A DNA stretch of 64,000 nt from an uncultured Clostridia bacterium. Lineage in GTDB: Bacteria > Bacillota > Clostridia > Christensenellales > UBA1242. The notes below the pieces were generated by a model that was not told the origin of the DNA, ran no database searches, and saw nothing but the letters and a program-made list of their open reading frames with translations. Of the stretch, positions 31,318-41,700 are shown piece by piece (position 1 is the first letter of the stretch; the number at the start of each line of letters is the position of its first letter). The position numbers were made by a program, and so were the translations under genes. The stretch is from assembly GCA_934754475.1 (NCBI GenBank), contig CAKVHV010000001.1:372001-436000 (forward strand). The letters run 5' to 3'.

Positions 31318-32322
31318 ATGGACGAAAATAAGAAAAAACAATTAGAACAAGCCATTTCTCAGATTGAAAAACAATTTGGCAAAGGTTCTATTATGAAACT
31401 TGGCGATGACGTTGAAAGAACAATCGACGTTATTCCTACAGGATGTATGACACTCGATTATGCTTTGGGTATAGGCGGTGTTCCAAGGGGTAGAATTATT
31501 GAAATATATGGACCAGAAAGTTCAGGTAAAACTACAGTTACATTACACATACTTGCACAAGCACAAAAGTTGGGCGGAACTGCAGCATTTATTGATGCTG
31601 AACATGCTCTTGACCCACAATATGCAAAACGTCTTGGTGTAGATATTGACAATCTATATATCTCTCAACCAGATACTGGTGAACAAGCATTGGAAATTTG
31701 TGAAGCATTGGTTAGAAGTGGTGCAGTTGATTGTGTAATCATAGATAGCGTTGCTGCACTTACTCCAAAGGCAGAAATTGATGGCGAAATGGGTGATAGT
31801 TTCATGGGTGTTCAAGCTAGACTTATGAGCCAAGCATTGAGAAAATTGACCGCTATTGTCAACAAAACAAACGCATGCGTAATATTTATTAACCAATTAA
31901 GAGACAAAATTGGTGTAATGTACGGAAACCCTGAGACAACTACCGGCGGTAAAGCGCTTAAATTCTATTCTTCGATTAGAATGGATATTAGAAAAGTTGA
32001 TGTTATCAAAGATGGTACTGAAATTGTCGGAAATAAAACAAGAGTAAAAATCGTTAAAAACAAATTAGCGCCACCATTTAAGACTGCTGAATTTGATATT
32101 ATGTATGGAACTGGTATCAACAACGAAGGTTGTGTAATTGATATGGCAATTGAACTCGATGTAATTCAAAAGAGTGGTTCTTGGTATAGTTACAATGGTG
32201 AAAAGATTGGACAAGGCAAAGACAATGTAAAAATCTTCTTGCAACAAAATCCTGAAACCTACGAAATTGTCAAAGACCAAATTAGAGAAAGATTACAAAA
32301 CCACAAAGTTACTGAAGACTAA
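31318..32322 (+). CDS. recA: Recombinase RecA
   Basis: RecA forms filaments on single-stranded DNA, pairs homologous strands and triggers LexA self-cleavage. The 334-residue protein has KQFGKGSIMKLGDD near the start, Walker A (GPESSGKTT), the catalytic glutamate region (FIDAEHALDP), Walker B (CVIIDSVAAL) and loop regions MGDSFMGVQARLMSQ and NPETTTGGKALKFYSS. It is complete, with a somewhat short C-terminus. AAAGGA precedes the ATG. It lies behind an SOS-type promoter and ends at a bidirectional terminator. Confidence 0.98.
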   Translation: MDENKKKQLEQAISQIEKQFGKGSIMKLGDDVERTIDVIPTGCMTLDYALGIGGVPRGRIIEIYGPESSGKTTVTLHILAQAQKLGGTAAFIDAEHALDPQYAKRLGVDIDNLYISQPDTGEQALEICEALVRSGAVDCVIIDSVAALTPKAEIDGEMGDSFMGVQARLMSQALRKLTAIVNKTNACVIFINQLRDKIGVMYGNPETTTGGKALKFYSSIRMDIRKVDVIKDGTEIVGNKTRVKIVKNKLAPPFKTAEFDIMYGTGINNEGCVIDMAIELDVIQKSGSWYSYNGEKIGQGKDNVKIFLQQNPETYEIVKDQIRERLQNHKVTED

Positions 32323-32330
32323 AAAAAAAT

Positions 32331-32363
32331 GTAAGTTTACAAAAATGTAAACTTACTTTTTTT
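32331..32363. terminator. Bidirectional terminator between recA and the PBP gene
   Basis: An 11-bp perfect stem (32331-32341 with 32346-32356) has a run of A on its left side and a run of T on its right. It can end transcripts from both converging genes. Confidence 0.87.
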
Positions 32364-32377
32364 ATCTAAATTTTATA

Positions 32378-34699
32378 TTAAGCAAACAACCACGAAAAGT
32401 CTTTGACACTATTATTATTGACTATATCTTTGTATTCCTTTTTTAGCATTACACTTAACTTGTTTGAATTAGTCTCTGCCGAACTATAATTAGATTTTGC
32501 TTTGACATAATATGTGTAATTTGTGTTTGGTTGCAAATTTGTATCAATATACTCATAAGTTCCAGACACATCTTTTATGGTTTTGATTAGATTATAATTG
32601 TTACTTGACTTTCTATAAATCTCATACGTATTGTAATCCTTTGTATCAAAAATTATTTTTATACTATTCTTATATTCTACTTTTGAAATATTAACTTCAT
32701 CCAATTTTTCAAAAATAGTTGATGAGTTTATTGGTTTAAATTTTGAATTAATCAAGCACTTTGCTTGAAATCTTTCGGGTACATTATCTCCCAAAACGAC
32801 TTCGTGTAATTCATCTAGTGACTTAGTGTCTATGATAATTTCTTCAACTCCATTTGGCTTATCAAACCAGGTAGGGGTTTTGTTTTTATATATGTTTTCA
32901 AAAGTATCTTTTATCATCTCAGTTGCATAAGTTCCGCCATTATTTTTACCTTCTAAATGATACTCACTTTGCATTGTATAATTTCCAAGCCATGTTGACA
33001 TAGTGTAGTCTTTTGTATAAGCCAAGCTATATACATCAGTATTAAGATTTGTACCTTTGACTGCAACAGTTCCAGTCTTTCCAGCAATATCAAATCCCAA
33101 TTTTGATAGTTTTTTTGATGTTCCGTTTTCAACGCTGTATCTTAGAATATCTGTCATAAGATATGCACTTTCAGATGATACAACATTGGTTTCTGACAAT
33201 TTCCTATTGTATATTGTCATATTACTTGAGTTATTTATCTTTTTAATAAAACTACTATTTGTGTATTTTCCGCTATTTGTTAGTATCGAATAACTATCAG
33301 TTAAATCTTTGAGAGTAACACCATCAGTAAATCCACCAAGCGAAATTGCAAGGTTGTTATCATACTCATCGTTAAATTCTATTCCACATTTTCTGGCATA
33401 TGATTTACACTTTTCAAGTCCTAGTTCCATAGTCAATTTGACAGCCGGAATATTAAGACTTTGAGCGACTGCATCTTCGACAGATACATATCCATGACAG
33501 ACATTTCCAACGTTATTTGGCGAGTATCCATCTATGTCAATTTTTTCATCGAGTATTTGAGTTTTGGAATTTATTAGTCCTTCGTTTAATGCTGGAGTAT
33601 ATGTTAAAATTGGTTTTATTAGACTTCCGGGTTGTCTTTTGATATTAACCAAATTATATTTGCTACGTCCAGCAATCGCACTCACACCATGAGTGTTATT
33701 ATCAATTATAATTGCCAAACTATCTGCAATATTTCCATTTCTATTTTTGTGATAATATTTTTCGTCATTGATAGTTTTGTTTAAAATTTCTTGTTGAGCA
33801 TCATCTTGATATGTATAAATTTTGTATCCGCCATGTAGTACATTGCTTATATTTGTATTAAGTATTTTGCTTGCTTCGTCAAGAACATATCTGCTATATA
33901 AGTCAAGAGTATCTAGGGTATTTGAAATATTACATTTGCTTATATCTATTTCTTCGTTCAGTGCATTTTTATATTCTTCGTCTGTTATCTTTCCGTCGTT
34001 TAGCATTTCTTTCAAAACTAAATTCTTTCGTTTAATTGCATTTTCCATATTGTTTATGGGGCTATAATTATTAGGGGATTTTATACACCCGGCAAGAACA
34101 CAACTCTCAGATAATGTAAGTTCACTTGGCTTTTTTGAAAAATATGTTTTGCTTGCATTTCCTATTCCATAAGCACCATTTCCAAAGTAAATCGTATTTA
34201 GATATGTTTCAAGAATTTTGTCTTTGGTCTCCAGTTTTTCAAGTTTCTTGCTAAGATAAGCTTCTTTTAGTTTTCTATCAAAAGTTTTTTCATTAGTCAA
34301 AAATCTATTTTTAACTAATTGTTGAGTTATTGTACTCGCTCCTTCTCCCAAATTTTTAGACTTTAAGTTGTTAAGGGTAGCCTTAGCAATTCTTTTGTAG
34401 TTTAGTCCTTTGTGTTCATAAAATTTTTTGTCTTCTATAGACAAAAAGGCTTGTCTAGTTTCCATATTAATCTCATTAAGCGGAATGTAATTATCTTCAA
34501 GTTTTTCTGAGAATTTTAACTCATTTCCGCTGCTGTCAAAAATCTTGGAGTAGTTGTATTCATTGTTTGTTAGTCTAACATTCATGTCTTTTACGGGTTT
34601 AATCGCTTTGCTTATGTAAATAAAAGCTATAGACAAACTTAAAATTATCAAAATTATCACTACAAATAATACTGACAAAATAATTTTCTTCTTTTTCAT
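32378..34699 (-). CDS. Class A penicillin-binding protein (PBP1A-type) with C-terminal FN3-like domain
   Basis: This bifunctional enzyme polymerises glycan strands and cross-links peptides. The 773-residue protein has one N-terminal membrane helix (about 6-30). The GT51 domain carries the catalytic glutamate in SIEDKKFYEHKG (E89) and the GASTITQQLVKN motif. The transpeptidase domain has SxxK in PGSLIKP, SxN in AQSLNIPAV and KTG in AGKTGTVAV, all intact. The last 100 residues look like a fibronectin type III domain (IKIIFDTKDYNTYEIYRKSS ending in NTNYTYYVKAKS). This is common in Clostridia PBPs and probably binds wall material. It is transcribed alone, divergent from miaB. Confidence 0.94.
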   Translation of the reverse strand: MKKKKIILSVLFVVIILIILSLSIAFIYISKAIKPVKDMNVRLTNNEYNYSKIFDSSGNELKFSEKLEDNYIPLNEINMETRQAFLSIEDKKFYEHKGLNYKRIAKATLNNLKSKNLGEGASTITQQLVKNRFLTNEKTFDRKLKEAYLSKKLEKLETKDKILETYLNTIYFGNGAYGIGNASKTYFSKKPSELTLSESCVLAGCIKSPNNYSPINNMENAIKRKNLVLKEMLNDGKITDEEYKNALNEEIDISKCNISNTLDTLDLYSRYVLDEASKILNTNISNVLHGGYKIYTYQDDAQQEILNKTINDEKYYHKNRNGNIADSLAIIIDNNTHGVSAIAGRSKYNLVNIKRQPGSLIKPILTYTPALNEGLINSKTQILDEKIDIDGYSPNNVGNVCHGYVSVEDAVAQSLNIPAVKLTMELGLEKCKSYARKCGIEFNDEYDNNLAISLGGFTDGVTLKDLTDSYSILTNSGKYTNSSFIKKINNSSNMTIYNRKLSETNVVSSESAYLMTDILRYSVENGTSKKLSKLGFDIAGKTGTVAVKGTNLNTDVYSLAYTKDYTMSTWLGNYTMQSEYHLEGKNNGGTYATEMIKDTFENIYKNKTPTWFDKPNGVEEIIIDTKSLDELHEVVLGDNVPERFQAKCLINSKFKPINSSTIFEKLDEVNISKVEYKNSIKIIFDTKDYNTYEIYRKSSNNYNLIKTIKDVSGTYEYIDTNLQPNTNYTYYVKAKSNYSSAETNSNKLSVMLKKEYKDIVNNNSVKDFSWLFA

Positions 34700-34736
34700 T
34701 AAATCACCACATAGTTATTAGTTTTACAAAAAGTTC

Positions 34737-34765
34737 TTGTATTTTTAAATAAAATATTATATACT
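34737..34765 (+). promoter_or_regulatory. Promoter of miaB-mutS-mutL-miaA
   Basis: TTGTAT (34737-34742) and TATACT (34760-34765) are 17 bases apart. No LexA-type box is visible here. Confidence 0.6.
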
Positions 34766-34809
34766 TATCTTGTACAATTATGTAAAATAAATTACTATAG
34801 AGAGATAAT

Positions 34810-36126
34810 ATGAAATATTTTATAAAAACTTTTGGCTGTCAAATGAACGTTCACGAAAGCGAAAAATTAGCGGGTGTTCTTGAAAGCCTAAATTATGTAG
34901 TGACTGATGATATAAATAATGCCGATGTAATCGTATTTAATACATGTTGCATAAGAGACGGTGTTGAACAAAAAATAATGGGCAATATTGGTGCTGTCAA
35001 AAAACTAAAGAAAGCCAATCCAAACCTAGTTGTTGCAATTTGTGGATGTATGTCTCAAGCCGACGGACGAAGTGAATTAATTCACAAAAAGTTCCCGTTT
35101 GTAGACATTATTTTTGGCACACACAATATTCATTTATTCAAAGATTTTCTAATAAAATTTGAAGAAAATCACCAAAAAATATCTAATATTTGGAAAGAAG
35201 CCGACGGAATATATGAAGATGTCAAAATAGTTAGAGACAATATGTTTTCAAACGCATGGGTTAATATTAACTTTGGGTGTAATAACTTTTGTTCATATTG
35301 TATCGTCCCTTATGTTAGGGGTAGAGAGCGAAGCAGGGATTACAAAGATATTATAAGGGAAGTTGAAGGTCTTGTTCATGACGGATTTAAGTATGTGACT
35401 TTGCTTGGTCAAAATGTAAATAGTTATGGAAACGACTTAAATGATTCTAAGATAAATTTTGCATTTTTATTAAACGAAGTAGCCAAGATTCCGGGAGATT
35501 TCAAAATTAAATTTATGACATCTCATCCAAAGGATTTATCTGAAGAAGTAATCAAAACAATTGCAAACAATGATAAAATTTGTAACGTTATTCACTTACC
35601 AATTCAATCGGGAAGCAACTCGATTTTGAAGGCTATGAATCGAAATTATACAAGAGAACACTATTTGGGTTTGATTGATATGATTAGAAAATATATACCT
35701 GATGCTTACATTTCAACAGATATAATTGTAGGTTTCCCGGGAGAAACCGAACAAGACTTTTTGGATACATATGATTTGGTTAAACGTGTTAGATATGACG
35801 GAGTATTTGCCTTTATGTTTTCAAAAAGAAGCGGAACAAAGGCATATTTAATGGATAACCAAATTGACGAAAAAACAAAGAAAGATAGAATTCACAAGTT
35901 GTTAGCACTAACAAAAACTATTACAAAAGAAAAAAATCTTGAACTTGTAAACAAAACAATAGGTGTAATATCCATTAAGGACACACCGGACGGATATGAG
36001 TGCATGACCGATAGTGGAAAGACTTTGTTTGTTTTAAACAAATTAGAGCCAAACAAGTTTTATGATGTAAAAATAACTAAATTTGCAAATAACAAACTAT
36101 TTGCTGAATTATTAATGGAGAAATAA
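34810..36126 (+). CDS. miaB: tRNA-2-methylthio-N6-dimethylallyladenosine synthase MiaB
   Basis: MiaB adds the methylthio group to i6A37 of tRNAs. The 438-residue protein has the N-terminal domain with TFGCQMNVHESE and the further cysteines of NTCCIR and CGCMSQAD. The radical SAM core follows (CNNFCSYCIVPYVRGRERSR), then a TRAM domain. CQMN and RGRERSR separate it from RimO, so both paralogues are present in the window. The substrate is made by MiaA, encoded three genes downstream in the same operon. The stop overlaps the mutS start by one base. Confidence 0.96.
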   Translation: MKYFIKTFGCQMNVHESEKLAGVLESLNYVVTDDINNADVIVFNTCCIRDGVEQKIMGNIGAVKKLKKANPNLVVAICGCMSQADGRSELIHKKFPFVDIIFGTHNIHLFKDFLIKFEENHQKISNIWKEADGIYEDVKIVRDNMFSNAWVNINFGCNNFCSYCIVPYVRGRERSRDYKDIIREVEGLVHDGFKYVTLLGQNVNSYGNDLNDSKINFAFLLNEVAKIPGDFKIKFMTSHPKDLSEEVIKTIANNDKICNVIHLPIQSGSNSILKAMNRNYTREHYLGLIDMIRKYIPDAYISTDIIVGFPGETEQDFLDTYDLVKRVRYDGVFAFMFSKRSGTKAYLMDNQIDEKTKKDRIHKLLALTKTITKEKNLELVNKTIGVISIKDTPDGYECMTDSGKTLFVLNKLEPNKFYDVKITKFANNKLFAELLMEK

Positions 36127-38759
36127 TGAGAGTAGACCCAAATGACAAAAGATTGTCGCCAATGATGCGACAATACTTGCTTACAAAACAAAAATACGAA
36201 GATGCAATCCTTTTCTTTAGATTAGGCGATTTTTATGAGATGTTTTTCGAAGATGCCGAACTTTGTGCAAGGGTGCTTGAGTTGACTCTTACGGGCAAAG
36301 ATTGTGGGTTAGAAAAACGTGCGCCTATGTGTGGAGTTCCACATCATGCTTGTGAAGGATATGTCGCAAAACTAGTTGAAAATGGATACAAAGTTGCTAT
36401 TTGTGAACAATTAACTTTGCCAGAAAAGGGTGTAAAAGTTGTTGAACGTGATGTTGTAAGAATAATTACGCCTGGAACTTTGATGGAAAGTTCAATGCTT
36501 GATGAAACAAAAAACAACTATATTGCGTCGATTTTTAAACAAAAAGATAGTATTGGAATATCTGCAATAGATATTTCAACCGGAAAATTTGTCACTACCG
36601 AATTTGTAGGTGAAAATATTTTAACAAAAACAAATGATTTTTTGGTTAGTATTAAGCCTAGCGAAGTAATTGTGAATTCTGACATGCAATCATATTACGA
36701 TTCGCTTGCATCTGTTCAGTCTTGTTATCTTCCAAAATGCGAAGTATATGATGAAGTTAATTTTGATTACAAAGAATCACTTGCAACTCTTAAAAATCAA
36801 CTTAAATTGGATACTTTGTCTAAACTAGGCATTAATAACAGACAGTTTGCAATTACAAGTGCCGGGGCTGTTTTGAAATATATTTTTGAAACCCAAAAAA
36901 GGCAACTTAGTCACATTGATAGCATTGAATTTATAAATAACGAAAATTATATGCAACTCGATGCCAATACACGAAAAAACCTAGAACTCACTGAAACCAT
37001 GAAAGACAGAAAAAAACGTGGGACTTTGTTTTGGGTCTTGAATAAAACTAAAACTTCGATGGGTGCTAGACTTCTTAAATCATACATCGAACAACCTTTG
37101 TATAACGAAAAAGCGATTGTTAATAGACTAAATAGTGTAGAAGAACTAGTAAAAAACATCGTAATTAGGGAAAAATTAGGCGAAATTTTATATGATGTTT
37201 ATGATATAGAAAGACTAGTTGGAAGAATAAGTTACAACAACTTAGTTACCGCCGATTGTATACTACTCAAAAAATCCTTGTCTCTTATTCCAGAAATTAA
37301 AAATACACTCGAAAAATTCACATCTACAAACTTGATGAAAATCAAGGAAAATTTATTTGATTTTTCGGATATTGTTGATTTGTTAGATAAGTCAATTGTC
37401 GACAAAAATGATGAAAATAGAGACAAACGTGATGGCGAAATAATCAAATATGGCTTTAACAAAGAACTTGACGAATATATGGATACATCCAAGTCAACCA
37501 AAGACATAATTGCTAGACTTGAAGCCAAGGAAAAAGAAGAAACCAAGATAAAAGGTCTAAAAGTTGGCTATAACAAAGTATTTGGTTATTATATCGAAGT
37601 TCCAAATTCTCAAAAAGACCTAGTTCCTTATAGATATACAAGACGTCAAACTTTGTCAACGGGCGAAAGATTTATAACAGACGAACTCAAAGAGTATGAA
37701 GAAAAGATACTAAATTCTAATCATCTTAAAGAAGTTTTGGAACAGAATTTGTTTGAACAAATACGTCAAAAACTACTTGAAAAAATTGAGTTAATGAAAC
37801 TATCTGCAAGTGCAATTGCCGAACTCGATGTATATTTGTCTTTTGCATCTACAGCAATGGAAAACAACTATGTTAAGCCAATTATTTCAAAAAATAGCAA
37901 CATTGAAATTATAGGCGGAAGACATCCGGTTGTTGAAGTTATAAATAAGAAAGAAGATTTTGTGCCAAACGACACAATTTTGAATAATTCTGACAGCAGA
38001 ACCATGATAATAACTGGACCAAACATGGCGGGAAAAAGTACATATATGCGTCAAGTAGCCTTGATTACACTCATGGCTCATTTGGGAAGTTATGTTCCAG
38101 CAACATCTGCAAAAATTTGTCTTGTTGACAAGATTTTTACTAGAATTGGTGCATCTGACGACTTGTCGATGGGTCAAAGTACTTTTATGGTTGAAATGTC
38201 AGAAGTAAGCAATATTTTGAAGAATGCAACAAACAATTCTCTTTTGATACTTGACGAAATTGGAAGGGGAACGTCTACTTTTGATGGACTTAGCATTGCT
38301 TGGTCAGTTATTGAGTTTATATCCAAAAATTTGTATTCAAAGACCTTATTTTCGACACATTATCACGAATTAACTGAGTTAGAAGGAATTTTGGAAGGGG
38401 TTAAAAACTATCAGATTTCAGTCAAAGAATTTAATAATTCAATTATTTTCTTGAGAAAAATTATTCGTGGTGGCGCTAGTCGAAGTTTTGGAATCGAAGT
38501 TGCTTCTCTTGCGGGTCTACCCGAAGAAGTCTTGACAAGAGCAAAAGATATTTTGCATGTGTTAGAAGAAAATGATTTGTCAAAGGAAACAAAAATAACT
38601 TCAAAACTCGACTCAAACTATGCAATTAAAAACACAGAAATATCCAAAAATACCAAGAAAATCATGGGGGTTTTGGAAGATTTGAACATAAATACTCTAA
38701 CTCCACTAAATGCTTTTGATATTTTGATACAACTAAAAAATTATTTAAATAAGGATTAA
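36126..38759 (+). CDS. mutS: DNA mismatch repair protein MutS
   Basis: MutS recognises mismatches and recruits MutL. The 877-residue protein begins with the mismatch-binding domain including the Phe-X-Glu motif (GDFYEMFFEDA). Connector, lever and clamp domains follow, then the ATPase with Walker A (TGPNMAGKSTYMRQ), Walker B and signature (LILDEIGRGTSTFDGLSIAW) and STHYHEL. A C-terminal helix region closes the protein. All motifs of MutS1 are intact. It is coupled to miaB and lies 1 base from mutL. Confidence 0.97.
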   Translation: MRVDPNDKRLSPMMRQYLLTKQKYEDAILFFRLGDFYEMFFEDAELCARVLELTLTGKDCGLEKRAPMCGVPHHACEGYVAKLVENGYKVAICEQLTLPEKGVKVVERDVVRIITPGTLMESSMLDETKNNYIASIFKQKDSIGISAIDISTGKFVTTEFVGENILTKTNDFLVSIKPSEVIVNSDMQSYYDSLASVQSCYLPKCEVYDEVNFDYKESLATLKNQLKLDTLSKLGINNRQFAITSAGAVLKYIFETQKRQLSHIDSIEFINNENYMQLDANTRKNLELTETMKDRKKRGTLFWVLNKTKTSMGARLLKSYIEQPLYNEKAIVNRLNSVEELVKNIVIREKLGEILYDVYDIERLVGRISYNNLVTADCILLKKSLSLIPEIKNTLEKFTSTNLMKIKENLFDFSDIVDLLDKSIVDKNDENRDKRDGEIIKYGFNKELDEYMDTSKSTKDIIARLEAKEKEETKIKGLKVGYNKVFGYYIEVPNSQKDLVPYRYTRRQTLSTGERFITDELKEYEEKILNSNHLKEVLEQNLFEQIRQKLLEKIELMKLSASAIAELDVYLSFASTAMENNYVKPIISKNSNIEIIGGRHPVVEVINKKEDFVPNDTILNNSDSRTMIITGPNMAGKSTYMRQVALITLMAHLGSYVPATSAKICLVDKIFTRIGASDDLSMGQSTFMVEMSEVSNILKNATNNSLLILDEIGRGTSTFDGLSIAWSVIEFISKNLYSKTLFSTHYHELTELEGILEGVKNYQISVKEFNNSIIFLRKIIRGGASRSFGIEVASLAGLPEEVLTRAKDILHVLEENDLSKETKITSKLDSNYAIKNTEISKNTKKIMGVLEDLNINTLTPLNAFDILIQLKNYLNKD

Positions 38760-38760
38760 T

Positions 38761-40734
38761 ATGTCAAAAATTAATATTTTAGATAAAGAAGTTTATAACA
38801 AAATTGCCGCTGGTGAAGTAGTTGAAAAACCCGCATCAGTTGTCAAAGAATTGGTTGAAAACAGCATAGATGCTGGTGCTACTAATATTTCTATTGAAAT
38901 AATTGATGGTGGAATAACCAAGATTAAAGTAATAGATAATGGTTGTGGAATTGAAAAAGACGACTTTGACAAGGTCTTTTTGGCACATGCAACTAGCAAA
39001 GTTAGAACTGTTGACGATTTAAATAAAATTGGAACTTTGGGATTTAGGGGTGAAGCGTTGAGTTCTATTGCATCTGTTTCCAAGGTGACAATGATTTCAA
39101 AGACCGAAAATGACATTGGATACACTGTCAAAGTTATTGGTGGTGAAATGGGCGAAATTCAGCCTGCTGGTGCTACAAGCGGAACTTGTATGACGATTGA
39201 AGACCTATTCTTTAATATTCCAGCCAGAAAAAAGTTTTTGAGAAAACCTAAAATGGAAGAGAACGAAATTACAAATTTAATCTCAAGACTTATTATGGCT
39301 AATCCAGATGTATCTATAAAATATGTTGCCGACAACAAATTAGTTTATCAATCATATGGCACGGGACTATATGATGCAATCTATGCAATTTATGGGAAAA
39401 CCATTGTAGATAATATTTTTGATTTTAGTTTTGAAAGGGGAGATTTTAAATTTAGCGGATACTTGTGCAAACCTACATTTTCAAAACCAAACAGAACATA
39501 TCAGACACTCATAATTAATGGAAGATATGTAATCAATCAAACTATATCAACCGCTATTTACAAAGCATACGAAAACTTTATAATGAAAGGAACATTTCCG
39601 TTCTTTGTAATTAATTTAAATATTCCACTTGACAAAGTTGATGTTAACGTTCATCCAAACAAACTCGATGTAAAATTTGAAAACAGCAACGAACTATTTG
39701 GACTTGTTTATACTCAAGTATCAGATATTTTATTTAATATCAATAATACCAAAACTATTACAACTGACGATGAAACAACTGAAACTTTTGTAATAGACAA
39801 ATCACAATTAACAACACTTGATAAAAACATTGGCTCGGAATACAAACCAAGCTATAATGTTTCAAATAATCAATTAGACTCAAGTAACGAAACAATTTCT
39901 CAACCCAAAGATATTGAAAATTACGAAAGCAATGAATATTATAACAAACCAGAAAATGATAATAGTTCCGAAATTGAAATTAAGGAAGTTGAGTTAACTG
40001 ACTCAGAAAAAGAAACCGAAAGCAAACCAATTGAAAATCCAGAACCACTAGATTTCAAAGTCAATTCTCCAGTATTTAATTTTGGAGATTATGTAAATAA
40101 TAATACTCTCAAAGACTCTTTGGAAAATTTAGTCCAAGACAAAATAGATGACTTTGATAATAGTTTCAAAGTAATTGGAACATTGTTTGATACTTATATC
40201 CTTATCGAAAAAGATAATAACTTGCTTTTGATTGACCAACATGCTGGACACGAAAGAATTTTGTTTGATAAATTTTGCAAAGAACTTGAAGACAAACAAG
40301 TTGCAATTCAGCCTTTGCTTGTGCCATATATACTTGAAACAAATATTGTTGAATCAAACTTTATAAATGACAACATTCAAGTTCTAAATACTTTGGGATT
40401 TGAATTAGATGGTTTTGGAGATAATTCATTTAAAGTATCTTCTGTCCCAATGTTGCTACAAAATATCAATTTGGAAGAGTTTTTTGACAATATACTTAGA
40501 GATGTTGACAATAAGTTATTTATTTCCAAAAGTGACACAATTAGAGATTATTTAGCAAAATCTGCTTGTAAATCTGCTGTAAAAGGGAAAGACGTACTAT
40601 CCAAAAACGAAATTGATTGTTTGCTCAAAAAGATTACTAGTGATACTCAAGTACTTTTGTGTCCACACGGAAGACCAATTATTGTATCTGTTTCAAACAA
40701 AGAAATTGAAAAATGGTTTAAAAGGATTGTCTAA
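38761..40734 (+). CDS. mutL: DNA mismatch repair endonuclease MutL
   Basis: MutL links MutS to strand incision. The 657-residue protein has the GHKL ATPase (IAAGEVVEKPASVVKELVEN, DNGCGI and GFRGEALSSIASV) and a long acidic linker (about 340-440). The C-terminal endonuclease domain has LIDQHAGHERILFDKF, SACKSAVKGKDVL and LCPHGRPI. The metal motif is usually D-Q-H-A-x2-E-x4-E, and here the last acid is aspartate (DQHAGHE-RILF-D). The other metal-site elements are kept, so incision may still work. A nicking MutL agrees with the absence of mutH in this lineage. It directly abuts miaA. Confidence 0.95.
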   Translation: MSKINILDKEVYNKIAAGEVVEKPASVVKELVENSIDAGATNISIEIIDGGITKIKVIDNGCGIEKDDFDKVFLAHATSKVRTVDDLNKIGTLGFRGEALSSIASVSKVTMISKTENDIGYTVKVIGGEMGEIQPAGATSGTCMTIEDLFFNIPARKKFLRKPKMEENEITNLISRLIMANPDVSIKYVADNKLVYQSYGTGLYDAIYAIYGKTIVDNIFDFSFERGDFKFSGYLCKPTFSKPNRTYQTLIINGRYVINQTISTAIYKAYENFIMKGTFPFFVINLNIPLDKVDVNVHPNKLDVKFENSNELFGLVYTQVSDILFNINNTKTITTDDETTETFVIDKSQLTTLDKNIGSEYKPSYNVSNNQLDSSNETISQPKDIENYESNEYYNKPENDNSSEIEIKEVELTDSEKETESKPIENPEPLDFKVNSPVFNFGDYVNNNTLKDSLENLVQDKIDDFDNSFKVIGTLFDTYILIEKDNNLLLIDQHAGHERILFDKFCKELEDKQVAIQPLLVPYILETNIVESNFINDNIQVLNTLGFELDGFGDNSFKVSSVPMLLQNINLEEFFDNILRDVDNKLFISKSDTIRDYLAKSACKSAVKGKDVLSKNEIDCLLKKITSDTQVLLCPHGRPIIVSVSNKEIEKWFKRIV

Positions 40735-41643
40735 ATGAACTATGATAGTTTAATTATACTGGGACCAACCGCTAGTGGAAAGACAAACATTTCAATCGAA
40801 CTTGCACACAAGCTTGGCTCACAAATTATCAATGCTGATAGTATGTATATTTACAAACATTTTGATATAGGAACTGCAAAACCAACCAAGCAAGAAATGA
40901 AAAATATCAAACATTATTTAATTGATTTTGTTGACCCAAAAGTATATTATAGTGTTGCAAACTTTAGAGAAGATGCAAAGAAAGTTTTGGATGATTTGAA
41001 AAGCGAAAACGTTTTTCCAATTGTTGTAGGTGGAACTGGTTTTTATATTGATAGTCTAATTAACAACTATTCATATGGTGGCGACCAAGATTTAAAGTTG
41101 CGTCAAGAATTGGAACAAGAACTCAGTCTCAAGGGCAAAGATTATTTGTTTGAAATACTTGAAAAGTTAGACCCAATTACTTCAAAAAAACTTCATCCAA
41201 ATGACACTAAGAGAGTTTTGAGAGCGATTGAAATTTGTCTAACAACAAAATCTCGAAAGTCCGATATACAAAATGATAACGATATAATTCTAAAAAATCC
41301 ATTGATTATTGGTTTGGATATACCTAGAGAGCAACTCTACGATAGAATTAATTTAAGAGTGGATAACATGCTAAATAACGGACTTCTTGACGAAGTTAAG
41401 AGTCTTATTGATTTAGGCTATACTCCGGACAATTCAAATGCTATGAAAGGCATAGGATACAAAGAGTTATTTTCGTATTTAAACGGGGAAATGACTTTTG
41501 ACGAAGCAGTACTTAAAATTAAACAACACACTCGAAATTATGCAAAAAGACAAATAACATGGTTCAAAAGAAATCAGAATATAATTTGGCTAAATCCATT
41601 AAGTGACGGATGTGTAAATAAAATTATGGAATTACTTAAGTAA
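40735..41643 (+). CDS. miaA: tRNA dimethylallyltransferase MiaA
   Basis: MiaA adds the dimethylallyl group to A37 of tRNAs that read U-initial codons. The 302-residue product has the P-loop GPTASGKTNISIELA, the DSMYIYKHFDIGTAKPT segment, VVGGTGFYIDSL and, at the end, RNYAKRQITWFKRN. Length and motifs are normal. The ATG follows the mutL stop with no gap, so translation is probably coupled. It makes the substrate of MiaB in the same operon. Confidence 0.96.
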   Translation: MNYDSLIILGPTASGKTNISIELAHKLGSQIINADSMYIYKHFDIGTAKPTKQEMKNIKHYLIDFVDPKVYYSVANFREDAKKVLDDLKSENVFPIVVGGTGFYIDSLINNYSYGGDQDLKLRQELEQELSLKGKDYLFEILEKLDPITSKKLHPNDTKRVLRAIEICLTTKSRKSDIQNDNDIILKNPLIIGLDIPREQLYDRINLRVDNMLNNGLLDEVKSLIDLGYTPDNSNAMKGIGYKELFSYLNGEMTFDEAVLKIKQHTRNYAKRQITWFKRNQNIIWLNPLSDGCVNKIMELLK

Positions 41644-41644
41644 A

Positions 41645-41700
41645 TAAAAAAAGCAAATTAACTTTGTATTAATTTACAAAACTAATTTGCTATTTTTTTT
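41645..41700. terminator. Bidirectional terminator between miaA and lexA
   Basis: AGCAAATTA (41652-41660) pairs with TAATTTGCT (41683-41691), with a smaller inner stem. A-rich sequence on the left and eight T on the right let it serve both converging genes. Confidence 0.82.
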
